Positions 1 through 6,665 of a stretch of DNA of 13,864 nt are shown in pieces. A program made the translations under genes and the position numbers. This stretch comes from Clostridiales bacterium. GTDB taxonomy: Bacteria > Bacillota > Clostridia > Christensenellales > Aristaeellaceae. Each line of letters starts with the position of its first letter. The first letter of the stretch is position 1. The notes below the pieces were generated by a model that was not told the origin of the DNA, ran no database searches, and saw only the letters and a program-made list of their open reading frames with translations. The stretch is from positions 1-13,864 of the forward strand of contig SFGO01000066.1 of NCBI GenBank assembly GCA_004556545.1, read 5' to 3'.

Positions 1-45
1 TGCCGAAGGCAGCTAGCGACTGACAGCCGTCAACCGAAACGAGGA

Positions 46-65
46 TTTGGCACGGCAGTGCCAAA
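46..65. repeat. Inverted repeat, 8-bp arms
   Basis: TTTGGCAC at 46-53 pairs perfectly with GTGCCAAA at 58-65 around a GGCA loop. The flanks continue an imperfect palindrome outward: CAACC near position 32 faces GGTTG near 79. No T-tract follows, so it is not a standard terminator. Confidence 0.6.
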
Positions 66-193
66 GACGACGATTGAGGTTGCGGAACGGAGCCCCTAAA
101 ACTTATGCCGCAGCACTTTTCCCGCAAACCAGCTTAAGGGTGCGCAGCACCGAGGACGAGGACAGCCCGAAGGGCTACCGCAGTCCGAAATCT

Positions 194-210
194 GCCATGC
201 GTAGCATGGC
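194..210. repeat. Hairpin with GTA loop
   Basis: GCCATGC at 194-200 pairs perfectly with GCATGGC at 204-210, leaving a GTA triloop. The heptamer ATGCGTA inside it recurs at the far right end (13853-13859), and another GTA-loop hairpin lies just after sigH. Confidence 0.6.
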
Positions 211-270
211 GGGCCGCAAAGCGCTGTTTGCGGGCATCTACGGCCAACATGGCTTTTGCAGCAGGCTGGA

Positions 271-317
271 CAAAAGGGCCTTTTCCGGCGAAGGTTTTTC
301 CGGAAAAGGCCCTTTTG
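271..317 (-). terminator. Strong hairpin terminating the metallophosphoesterase gene
   Basis: An 18-bp perfect inverted repeat has arms at 271-288 and 300-317 and an 11-nt loop at 289-299. It starts 10 bases beyond the stop codon of the minus-strand gene. The arms begin with A-rich and end with T-rich sequence on both strands, so the hairpin could end transcription from either side. The T-run (CCCTTTTG) is part of the stem and only four bases long, so termination strength is uncertain. Confidence 0.8.
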
Positions 318-327
318 AATGCCTATT

Positions 328-1410
328 CTATTGCAGCTTTGCGGTAAAGGTGATCAGCGTAACGGTAGGTTTATTGAACAGCCGTCCCTTCATAGGATAG
401 TCGCCGCAGGCCCCGATGCCCGGCGAAATGTACTGGTTCAGGCTGTTGATCCGCTGCATGCCGCGAATGCCGTCATCCGAAGGGAACCAGCCCTTTTCGG
501 GCACGTAGACGGCTCCGCCGCCGGGAAGCCGCCACTGGCCGCCGCAGTAATGGCCGCACAGCAGCAGCGAGATGTTTCGAAAGTTGAAGACCTTTTCCTG
601 ATCGGCCCACTCGATGCTTTCCCGAATGTAGGAAGTCTCCATGGGCACGTGATTCACGGCGATCTGCAGGTCATTGGCCGTCATTTCCTTCAGCGCCTGC
701 TGGGCGCGCTGGTAGGCCTCGATGCGGTAGCCCAGCGCCCGGTATGCCGCGCCGCCCTCGGCTTCGTACTGGGAGCCCTGAGCTTCCATACTTTCCCGCT
801 GACTGGTCAGCGCACCGATCAGGCCGTCCACGTCCACATCGTACAGGTATTCGGGGGAGAACCAGACCGTCTTTTTTCCAACCGTCTGGGAAACCGGCGC
901 GTCCAGATAAACGGCGCCTGCGGCCTGCGCCGCCTCCACCCAGTCGGCCAGCACCCGGGGCGTTCCCCGGGCCGTGGAAAGCACCGGCTCCGGGTCTTCA
1001 TCCCCGGCAACGAAGTAAATGGGCACACCCTCCCGCAGAGTGTTCAGATTGTGAATCAGCGTCAAAAGCGGCTCGTCGTCGCCGCTCTGGCCCACCATAT
1101 CGCCGCTGAGCACAACCGCATGATAATTTTTGCCGTTCAGCAGGGATTTCCACTGGCTCAGATCGTCGCCCAGCCCGGAAGCGTGCAGATCGCTGATATG
1201 CAGGATGGTAAAGCCTTCGAAGGCCTTGTCCAGCCCCATGACATGAACCTTTTCCGTTTCCAGCGTCAGCTTCTGGTTCACGCCCCGGTTGGTCAGCCAG
1301 ACGGCGGCGACCACTGCGGCAAGCAGCATGAAAACGGCCAGCCACGCCCCCAGATGCGAACGCTTCTCCCGCTGCGGTGCGAACAGATACTCGTTTTTGC
1401 GCCTTGCCAA
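328..1410 (-). CDS. Membrane-anchored metallophosphoesterase with atypical active-site motifs
   Basis: A 360-residue protein of the calcineurin-like phosphoesterase superfamily, resembling the YkoQ/YaeI group of membrane-anchored hydrolases. A basic N-terminus is followed by one membrane segment (about residues 22-40), so the enzyme domain should lie outside the membrane. Seen motifs: D-L-H (D74, H76), S-G-D (D104), V-N-H (H254), and G-H-x-C-G-G-Q (H287, C289). Two hallmark motifs deviate: GNH(E/D) reads G-D-E-D at 136-139, and the last His of GHxH is Cys289. The substrate is unknown and activity may be altered or lost. I chose TTG at 1410 because GGGGGTGAT, nearly the full anti-Shine-Dalgarno complement, lies just upstream; an ATG at 1425 would add five residues but has no ribosome binding site and falls almost on the predicted transcription start. 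Monocistronic with its own promoter and terminator. Confidence 0.8.
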   Translation of the reverse strand: MARRKNEYLFAPQREKRSHLGAWLAVFMLLAAVVAAVWLTNRGVNQKLTLETEKVHVMGLDKAFEGFTILHISDLHASGLGDDLSQWKSLLNGKNYHAVVLSGDMVGQSGDDEPLLTLIHNLNTLREGVPIYFVAGDEDPEPVLSTARGTPRVLADWVEAAQAAGAVYLDAPVSQTVGKKTVWFSPEYLYDVDVDGLIGALTSQRESMEAQGSQYEAEGGAAYRALGYRIEAYQRAQQALKEMTANDLQIAVNHVPMETSYIRESIEWADQEKVFNFRNISLLLCGHYCGGQWRLPGGGAVYVPEKGWFPSDDGIRGMQRINSLNQYISPGIGACGDYPMKGRLFNKPTVTLITFTAKLQ

Positions 1411-1438
1411 AAGAATCACCCCCATACTCTATAGCTTT

Positions 1439-1468
1439 AGTTTACGTTGCTTCCCTGCTCCGCGTCAA
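1439..1468 (-). promoter_or_regulatory. SigA-type promoter of the metallophosphoesterase gene
   Basis: On the minus strand TTGACG (1468-1463) is followed after 18 bases by TAAACT (1444-1439). Transcription would begin near 1431-1433, giving a leader of about 20 bases to the TTG start at 1410. This short distance supports the TTG over the ATG at 1425. Confidence 0.55.
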
Positions 1469-1611
1469 TGGAGGATTTCTAAGCAAAGTATGACAGTTTT
1501 CCATCAAAACAATACGAAAATGCAGTATTCGTAAGAGGTTCGTCATAGACGGTTGATACTTGTAAAAAAGAATCGCCTTCTTTTTCGTTGTAAAATCTGT
1601 TTCGCTCTTTC

Positions 1612-1641
1612 TAGGCAATTCCCCCCGGTCTATGGTATACT
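1612..1641 (+). promoter_or_regulatory. Extended -10 promoter of radA
   Basis: TATACT at 1636-1641 is preceded by TGG, giving an extended -10 (TGGTATACT). A weak -35 (TAGGCA, 1612-1617) stands 18 bases upstream. The same 10-mer TGGTATACTA occurs in front of the NrdD-like gene at 6596-6605. Transcription would start near 1648 and leave a leader of about 140 bases before radA. Confidence 0.6.
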
Positions 1642-1678
1642 AGTCAGGTATATTCCCCTGCGAAAGATGACGAACGTT

Positions 1679-1769
1679 TTTGGGGGCCTGCGACAGGATT
1701 CCCCAAAGGTAGCCATGGCGCGGGAACATGGATTCTGTTATGATAAGGCCAGCCCGCAGCCCTGCGGGC
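1679..1769 (+). other. Structured 5' leader of radA (two hairpins)
   Basis: Two inverted repeats lie between the predicted radA promoter and its start. The first is two-tiered: TTTGGGG (1679-1685) with CCCCAAA (1701-1707), enclosing CCTG (1687-1690) with CAGG (1694-1697). The second pairs GCCCGCAG (1752-1759) with CTGCGGGC (1762-1769) and ends only a few bases before the ribosome binding site (AAAAGGAG, about 1775-1782). Neither has a T-tract. It matches no riboswitch class I recognise; a role in translation or stability is inference. Confidence 0.4.
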
Positions 1770-1788
1770 GGCAGAAAAGGAGCCCTCT

Positions 1789-3168
1789 TTGGCCAAGGAG
1801 AAAACCGTTTACGTCTGCCAGTCCTGCGGCTATGAAGCCGCCCGCTGGCTGGGCTGCTGCCCGGACTGCGGAGAATGGAATACCTTCGAGGAGCATCGCA
1901 GCACCCCTGCGCCCGCTCCCAGCAAAACGGCGGAAAAGGCCGCCAAGTATCAGACGGCCCGCAAAAGCGAGATCGTGGCCCTCAGTCAGGTGGAAGACCG
2001 GCAGGAGCCCCGTTCCTCTACGGGAAACGAGGAGCTGGACCGGGTGCTGGGCGGCGGTCTGGTCACCGGCAGCGCCATTCTGCTGGGCGGCGACCCGGGC
2101 ATCGGCAAAAGCACGCTGCTATTGCAGGTGGCAGGCAGTCTGAGCCAGCGCTGCCGGGTGCTGTACGTCAGCGGCGAGGAAAGCGCAAGGCAGATCAAGA
2201 TGCGCGCCAGCCGCATCGGCGTCCCTCAGGACAAGCTGTATGTGCTGGCAGAAAACGATGTGGAGAGCATTCTGGAAAAATGCGAAGGCATGCAGCCGGA
2301 TGTGCTCATCATCGACAGTATCCAGACCATGGTGTCCGAGGACAGCGCCAGCGCGCCGGGCAGCGTCAGCCAGGTAAGGCAGAGCGCCGGGGCCATCGTC
2401 CGCTATGCCAAGGAAACGGGCACGTCTACCTTCATCGTCGGCCACGTGACCAAGGAAGGCAGTCTGGCGGGCCCCCGCATTCTGGAGCATATGGTGGACG
2501 CCGTCCTCTACTTCGAAGGCGACCGGCAGCATGAATACCGGCTGCTTCGGGCGGTGAAGAACCGCTTCGGCTCCGTCAATGAGCTAGGCGTGTTCGAAAT
2601 GCGCTCCGAGGGCATGATCCCCGTCCCCAACCCCAGCGAGACGCTGCTGAGCCAGCGGACCCGGGGCGCGGGCGGAAGCGTGGTGTTCTGCACGCTGCAG
2701 GGCAGCCGTCCCATTCTGTGCGACTTGCAGGCGCTGGCCGCCAAATCCTTCTACTCCGTACCCAAGCGGACCGTCGGCGGCATGGATTCCAGCCGGGTGG
2801 CCCTGCTGCTGGCTGTGATGGAAAAGCGGGCCGGAAAGAAGCTCTTCGATCAGGACGTGTACATCAACGTAGCGGGCGGACTGGCGCTGAGCGACCCCGC
2901 CGCCGATCTGGCGGTCTGCGTGGCCGTGGCCTCCAGTCTGATGGGCTTCGCCCTGTCGCCTTCCCTGAGCGTGATGGGCGAGGTGGGCCTGTGCGGCGAG
3001 GTGCGCCCGGTCAGCCAGGCGGAACGCCGGGTGGCGGAATGCGTCCGGCTGGGCTTTACGGAGATCCTTTTACCCAAGCAGAACATGAAAAGCATCAAAC
3101 CCATCGAGGGCGTCCGGCTGACCGGCGTGGATACGCTGATGCAGGCCCTTGCAGTGGTGACGGACTGA
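1789..3168 (+). CDS. radA: DNA repair and recombination protein RadA
   Basis: A 459-residue RadA (Sms), the RecA-like hexameric helicase that promotes branch migration of recombination intermediates in the cytoplasm. The length is normal. The domains are complete and in order: an N-terminal zinc finger with C10-x2-C13 and C24-P-D-C27; a RecA-like ATPase with Walker A G-G-D-P-G-I-G-K-S-T at 100-109; the RadA-specific K-N-R-F-G motif at 257-261; and a C-terminal Lon-protease-like domain from about 290. It starts at TTG, with AAAAGGAG a few bases upstream. In Bacillus subtilis radA is followed by disA; here it is followed after 40 bases by yacL with no disA between. It is likely cotranscribed with yacL. 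Confidence 0.96.
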   Translation: MAKEKTVYVCQSCGYEAARWLGCCPDCGEWNTFEEHRSTPAPAPSKTAEKAAKYQTARKSEIVALSQVEDRQEPRSSTGNEELDRVLGGGLVTGSAILLGGDPGIGKSTLLLQVAGSLSQRCRVLYVSGEESARQIKMRASRIGVPQDKLYVLAENDVESILEKCEGMQPDVLIIDSIQTMVSEDSASAPGSVSQVRQSAGAIVRYAKETGTSTFIVGHVTKEGSLAGPRILEHMVDAVLYFEGDRQHEYRLLRAVKNRFGSVNELGVFEMRSEGMIPVPNPSETLLSQRTRGAGGSVVFCTLQGSRPILCDLQALAAKSFYSVPKRTVGGMDSSRVALLLAVMEKRAGKKLFDQDVYINVAGGLALSDPAADLAVCVAVASSLMGFALSPSLSVMGEVGLCGEVRPVSQAERRVAECVRLGFTEILLPKQNMKSIKPIEGVRLTGVDTLMQALAVVTD

Positions 3169-3169
3169 T

Positions 3170-3186
3170 TCCCGCCCGCGGCGGGA
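3170..3186 (+). repeat. Hairpin between radA and yacL
   Basis: TCCCGCC (3170-3176) pairs perfectly with GGCGGGA (3180-3186) around CGC. It begins two bases after the radA stop and lies just before the yacL ribosome binding site (AAAGGCAGG, 3192-3200). There is no T-tract, so it may tune yacL translation or protect an mRNA end rather than terminate. Confidence 0.5.
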
Positions 3187-3208
3187 TGCAGAAAGGCAGG
3201 TCGTTTCT

Positions 3209-4426
3209 TTGAAAATGCGAAGCAAAGCCCTTGAAAGGCTTTCAAGGGCGCTGATTACTTTGTTGGGCGCAGGGGTGGGCGCGGCGCTGGCCATGCTGCT
3301 GGCTCCGCTGCTCCGGCGCGTTTATCCGCAGATTTTCGAGCAATTTTCCAATCAGGTGCTGCTGTACGTCGTTCTCTGCCTGCTGGGCGGCCTGGTTTTT
3401 TTCGCCCTCAGCATGTCGATCCTGACCCGCTGCATGAAGGCGGCGGCCAGCATCGAGCAGCACTGGGAAAAAATGCCCAACCGGCAGATCGTCTGGACCA
3501 GCCTGGGCCTTCTGTGCGGTCTGGCCATCGCGGCGCTGTTTACGCAGCTGATCCTGTCGGCGGGAGCCAGCCTTTTAACGCTGTCCTTCAGCGCGCTGAC
3601 GTATATTTTTCTGGGCTATCTGGGATTGCAGATCGGCAATCACCGCTACCATTCCGGCAAGCATCTGCCCTCGCTGCGCCGCCATAAGCGCCGCGCGGAC
3701 GGAGAAGAATCCCTGCTGGATACCGTCCTGTCCGAGGTTTCGGAAGAGGGCGATGAGGGGGAAGAAGAGCTGCCCGCTGCCGAAGAAGCCGTGCCCAGCA
3801 AAATTCTGGATACCTCGGTCATCATCGACGGGCGGATCCTGGACGTGCTGAAGACCGGCTTTCTGGAAGGCAAGATCGTGGTGCCCTCCTTTGTGCTGGC
3901 GGAGCTCCGGCATATTGCGGACAGCGGCGATACGCTGCGCCGGGCCCGGGGCCGCCGGGGACTGGATGTGCTGAACCGGATGCAGAAGGAGCTGAAAACG
4001 CCTGTTGCAGTCGTGGAAAAGGACTATCCCGACGTGGATGAGGTGGATGTGAAGCTGCTTCGGCTGTGCCGGGAAGAAGGCGCCGTCGTTGTGACCAACG
4101 ATTACAATCTGAACAAGGTGGCAGGCGTCACCGGCATTCGGGTGCTGAATATCAACGATCTGGCCAACGCAGTCAAGCCCATGCTGATGGCGGGCGAGGA
4201 GCTGCGGGTGCAGATCGTCCGGGAGGGCAAGGAACCCGGTCAGGGCGTGGCCTATCTGGACGACGGCACCATGATCGTGGTGGAAAACGGCCGCCGCCAT
4301 GTGGGCGAACAGGTGCCGGTGGTGGTGACTACTGTGCTGCAGACCAGCGCCGGGCGGATGATCTTCGCCAAGCTCAAGGCCGAAGCCGACACGCTCCCCG
4401 AGGCAGCGCCCCGGCGGGCGATTTGA
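3209..4426 (+). CDS. yacL: YacL-family membrane protein with PIN and TRAM domains
   Basis: A 405-residue protein with four predicted N-terminal membrane segments (about 14-34, 50-72, 95-117, 121-142), an acidic linker (about 165-195), a PIN nuclease-like domain (about 198-320) and a C-terminal TRAM RNA-binding domain (about 330-395). PIN acidic residues visible include D201 and D207 in L-D-T-S-V-I-I-D, E232, and the Asp of T-N-D-Y. The architecture matches Bacillus YacL (366 residues) and mycobacterial counterparts, thought to be membrane-tethered ribonucleases of unsettled role. TTG at 3209 is chosen because AGG at 3198-3200 is eight bases upstream; ATG at 3215 is the alternative. It follows radA, as in Bacillus apart from the missing disA, and ends before a strong terminator. 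Confidence 0.9.
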   Translation: MKMRSKALERLSRALITLLGAGVGAALAMLLAPLLRRVYPQIFEQFSNQVLLYVVLCLLGGLVFFALSMSILTRCMKAAASIEQHWEKMPNRQIVWTSLGLLCGLAIAALFTQLILSAGASLLTLSFSALTYIFLGYLGLQIGNHRYHSGKHLPSLRRHKRRADGEESLLDTVLSEVSEEGDEGEEELPAAEEAVPSKILDTSVIIDGRILDVLKTGFLEGKIVVPSFVLAELRHIADSGDTLRRARGRRGLDVLNRMQKELKTPVAVVEKDYPDVDEVDVKLLRLCREEGAVVVTNDYNLNKVAGVTGIRVLNINDLANAVKPMLMAGEELRVQIVREGKEPGQGVAYLDDGTMIVVENGRRHVGEQVPVVVTTVLQTSAGRMIFAKLKAEADTLPEAAPRRAI

Positions 4427-4503
4427 CCCCGGCGGGTTCCAAATTAGAGCACAGGTCATCTTTCAGACCGTTGACTTCATCCGTCTGAAGTCTGCTTTCT
4501 AGC

Positions 4504-4554
4504 AAACAACCGGCCCCGTTCCGATGCACATTCGGAACAGGGCCGGTTGTTTTT
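4504..4554. terminator. Terminator between convergent yacL and glmM
   Basis: A 21-bp stem with a single mismatch has arms at 4504-4524 and 4532-4552 and a 7-nt loop. A five-base T-run overlaps its end at 4550-4554. This is a textbook intrinsic terminator for the plus-strand radA-yacL unit; AAA at the other foot may let it also stop glmM transcription. The remaining intergenic sequence holds only a 7-bp inverted repeat (TTCAGAC 4462-4468, GTCTGAA 4483-4489). Confidence 0.9.
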
Positions 4555-4596
4555 CTGTCCATTCAGGATGAAAGGAATCGGCGTTTTTTGCCCGGC

Positions 4597-5946
4597 TTAC
4601 GCCAGCTCCCTTTCGATCAGCTTGCTGAGGGTATACACGTCCCGATCCATTTCCCGCTGGTCGGGGCCTTCGATCATTACCCGAACCCGGGGCTCCGTGC
4701 CGCTGGCCCGGATCACCAGTCGTCCCTTGTCCTTGTACTTTTCTTCCAGCTGATGGATCATGGCCAGGATCTTCTCGTTTTTGTCGAAATCATATTTCCG
4801 GCTGTCGGAAACGTTGGCCGCGTATTGGCTCTGGGGCATGATCTGCATCACCGAGCTCAGGCGGCTCAGGGGCCGCTGCGCCTTCACCATGGCGCTGATG
4901 ACCTGCACTGCCGTCACCAGCCCATCGCCGGTGGTGTTGTGGTCCAGCAGGATCACGTGGCCGCTCTGCTCGCCGCCCAGCACGAAGCCGTCCGCCAGCA
5001 TTTTTTCCAGCACATAGCGGTCGCCGACCTTGGTCTTTTCCACCCGGATGCCGTGCTTCTTCATGGCGATGTCCAGCCCCATGTTGCTCATGATGGTGGC
5101 AACGATGGTGTTTTGCCGGAGCCGTCCCTGGCCCTTCAGATACACCGCCAGCATGGCCATGACCTGATCGCCGTTGATGAGAGAACCCCGCTCGTCCACG
5201 GCCATGAGCCGGTCCGCGTCGCCGTCAAAGGCAAAGCCCACGTCCGCGCCCAGCTCCCGCACCAGCTCGCACAGGCGGCGGGGATGGGTGGAGCCGCAGT
5301 GGTCGTTGATGTTGGTGCCGTCCGGCTCGTGGTAATAGCAGCTGACCTGCGCGCCCAGCTCCTTGAACACCATGGGAGCGACTTCGAAACTGGCGCCCTG
5401 AGCGCAGTCCAGCACCACATGCAGGCCGTCCAGCCGTACATCCGTGGTTTCCTTGACGAAGTCCACATACCGCCGGGTGGCGTTGCGCTGGCGGACGGGA
5501 CGGCCTACCCGTTCACCGGTAGGCGCTTCAAAGTCCTCCGGCATGCCGCCGCGGACGATCTCTTCGATTTTATCTTCCACCGCATCGGGCAGCTTGTAGC
5601 CGTTTTTGTCAAAAAATTTGATGCCGTTATATTCCACCGTGTTGTGGCTGGCGCTGATGACCACGCCCGCATCCGCTTCGTAGAACCGGGTCAGATAGGC
5701 GATGGCCGGGGTCGGCAGCACCTCTACCAGCACCGCCCGCGCGCCTACGCTGCAAATGCCAGCTACCAGCGCGCTTTCCAGCATTTCTCCGCTGATGCGG
5801 GTATCCCGGCCTACCAGAATCGTGGGCCGGTGGACGTCGCTGGCCAGCACATAAGCGCTGGCCTGTCCCAGCCGAAAGGCTAGATCACAGGTGAGTTCCG
5901 TGTTGGCGATGCCGCGCACACCGTCGGTTCCGAACAGTCTTGCCAT
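4597..5946 (-). CDS. glmM: Phosphoglucosamine mutase GlmM
   Basis: A 449-residue phosphohexomutase that converts glucosamine-6-phosphate to glucosamine-1-phosphate, a cytoplasmic step towards UDP-GlcNAc and peptidoglycan. Signatures seen: F-G-T-D-G-V-R-G near the N-terminus; the phosphoserine loop S-A-S-H-N-T with S100 as the phosphorylated residue; the metal-binding loop D-G-D-A-D-R at 241-246; the sugar-binding G-G-E-Q-S-G-H at 324-330; and the phosphate-binding R-A-S-G-T-E-P-R-V-R-V near 414-424. Thr103 stands where Pro is commonest after the active Ser-His-Asn, which I regard as tolerated. The length is normal for the family. The ATG start has AAGGAG eight bases upstream (rc of 5954-5959). 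It is transcribed alone, towards yacL, from a strong promoter. Confidence 0.97.
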   Translation of the reverse strand: MARLFGTDGVRGIANTELTCDLAFRLGQASAYVLASDVHRPTILVGRDTRISGEMLESALVAGICSVGARAVLVEVLPTPAIAYLTRFYEADAGVVISASHNTVEYNGIKFFDKNGYKLPDAVEDKIEEIVRGGMPEDFEAPTGERVGRPVRQRNATRRYVDFVKETTDVRLDGLHVVLDCAQGASFEVAPMVFKELGAQVSCYYHEPDGTNINDHCGSTHPRRLCELVRELGADVGFAFDGDADRLMAVDERGSLINGDQVMAMLAVYLKGQGRLRQNTIVATIMSNMGLDIAMKKHGIRVEKTKVGDRYVLEKMLADGFVLGGEQSGHVILLDHNTTGDGLVTAVQVISAMVKAQRPLSRLSSVMQIMPQSQYAANVSDSRKYDFDKNEKILAMIHQLEEKYKDKGRLVIRASGTEPRVRVMIEGPDQREMDRDVYTLSKLIERELA

Positions 5947-5986
5947 ACTTTTGCTCCTTCAGATAAGTTGTATTGAATCGTCCCCT

Positions 5987-6015
5987 AGTATAACGCGATT
6001 CTGGCAGGATTTCAA
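5987..6015 (-). promoter_or_regulatory. SigA-type promoter of glmM
   Basis: On the minus strand TTGAAA (6015-6010) and TATACT (5992-5987) are separated by exactly 17 bases, a near-consensus housekeeping promoter. It gives a leader of about 35 bases before the glmM start, with no sign of a riboswitch. Confidence 0.8.
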
Positions 6016-6022
6016 GGACAGT

Positions 6023-6058
6023 TTTCTCCGGCGGGCGCGGTTTCATCCGCCGGAGAAA
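6023..6058. repeat. 12-bp perfect inverted repeat upstream of the glmM promoter
   Basis: TTTCTCCGGCGG (6023-6034) pairs perfectly with CCGCCGGAGAAA (6047-6058) around a 12-nt loop. It lies between the GerQ-like stop codon (6070) and the glmM -35. On both strands the stem begins with T and ends with A, the reverse of a usual terminator, so no U-tail follows. It may still block read-through, or serve as a protein-binding palindrome. Confidence 0.6.
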
Positions 6059-6069
6059 GCCGGACTTTG

Positions 6070-6468
6070 TTATCTTCTGGCCTTTCGCTTGGCGTAGTTC
6101 AGCGCCGCCGCAGGAGCCGCAGTACGCAGCGGCGTGACCGTCATGGCGGAGGCTGCGCCGGTTTCCGCCGTTTCACTTTGGGTCTGCGTGCCGGAACCCG
6201 TACCGCAGCCCGGACAGAAGGTGACGAATTTCAGGCTGAACAGATCGCAGGCCACGTAATTGCCGTTGTCGTCCCTCAAAAGAAAGTAATCCGACTGCAC
6301 AGCATAAATTTCGCCTGTTTTCTCCGCCATGCCGTCCTGACCGATCAAAAATTCCGCCGCGACTCTCCGCCCCACGTTGCTTTCCAGCAGGCTTCGCCAG
6401 CCGTTGGACGCGGTCTGGCTGGTGACGCTTCCCGCCGCGGGAAGCTGAATCGTCTGCACCTCGCTCAC
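6070..6468 (-). CDS. GerQ-like small protein, probable spore-associated
   Basis: A 132-residue protein. Residues about 27-85 form a small beta-rich domain (L-L-x-S-N-V-G-R-R-V ... E-F-L-I-G ... K-T-G-E-I ... C-D-L-F-S-L-K-F-V-T-F) that resembles the GerQ (YwdL) family of spore coat or germination proteins as found in Clostridia. A C-P-G-C motif follows, then a Thr/Ser/Ala-rich tail ending in a basic A-K-R-K-A-R-R. I chose the GTG at 6468 because GGGAGG lies seven bases upstream; an upstream ATG at 6582 would add 38 residues without a ribosome binding site. It is divergent from the NrdD-like gene. The family assignment rests on recalled sequence pattern; the role in spores is inference. Confidence 0.6.
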   Translation of the reverse strand: MSEVQTIQLPAAGSVTSQTASNGWRSLLESNVGRRVAAEFLIGQDGMAEKTGEIYAVQSDYFLLRDDNGNYVACDLFSLKFVTFCPGCGTGSGTQTQSETAETGAASAMTVTPLRTAAPAAALNYAKRKARR

Positions 6469-6495
6469 GCCGTTCCCTCCCCAGTCTTTTTGCAG

Positions 6496-6525
6496 AAGCC
6501 TATGCGGCGGCGTTAGGAAACATGC
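6496..6525 (-). promoter_or_regulatory. Possible SigE/SigK-like promoter of the GerQ-like gene
   Basis: On the minus strand CATAGGCTT (6504-6496) resembles the -10 of mother-cell sporulation sigma factors (CATAnnnT). GCATGTTT (6525-6518) sits 13 bases upstream as a candidate -35. The match is partial, so this is a weak call, but it would fit a spore protein. Confidence 0.25.
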
Positions 6526-6595
6526 CATTGCTTTTGGGATGGTTCTGCCCTTCGGGGAGAAAGTTCTGTTTTCGTGTTTCATCTGCCCGAAAAAG

Positions 6596-6605
6596 TGGTA
6601 TACTA
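6596..6605 (+). promoter_or_regulatory. Extended -10 promoter of the NrdD-like gene
   Basis: TATACT at 6599-6604 preceded by TGG forms an extended -10, sharing the 10-mer TGGTATACTA with the radA promoter. No good -35 is visible at the expected distance (GTTTCA, 6576-6581). Transcription would start near 6611, about 55 bases before the gene. Confidence 0.55.
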
Positions 6606-6665
6606 TGTATCGTTCAAAAAACCATATTTTGTACCCGAACGGGAAATATAAAGGAGCGAAACACT

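Larger units (their letters stand above)
1..270. other. Non-coding, hairpin-rich stretch
   Basis: I see no credible gene here. A short open frame covers much of it but has a shuffled composition and no ribosome binding site. The stretch is built of small inverted repeats: an 8-bp arm pair at 46-53 and 58-65 inside a longer imperfect palindrome (about 32-83), and a 7-bp pair at 194-200 and 204-210 around a GTA loop. The style resembles the non-coding sequence at the other window end, and both may belong to dispersed intergenic repeats. That is inference; copy number cannot be judged from one window. Confidence 0.5.

Noticed and set aside
47..400. 117-codon open frame at the left end
   Set aside because: Runs through inverted repeats and the terminator hairpin, no ribosome binding site, scrambled composition.
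319..1434. Long plus-strand open frame opposite the metallophosphoesterase
   Set aside because: It mirrors a gene with recognisable motifs, has no ribosome binding site, and its His/Gln/Arg-rich composition is typical of antisense frames in GC-rich DNA.
4588..5883. 431-codon plus-strand open frame opposite glmM
   Set aside because: glmM has every family motif on the other strand; the antisense frame has no start signal and no domain I recognise.
6469..6582. N-terminal extension of the GerQ-like protein from an upstream ATG
   Set aside because: No ribosome binding site; GTG 6468 has GGGAGG seven bases upstream, and the extension crosses the probable promoter.
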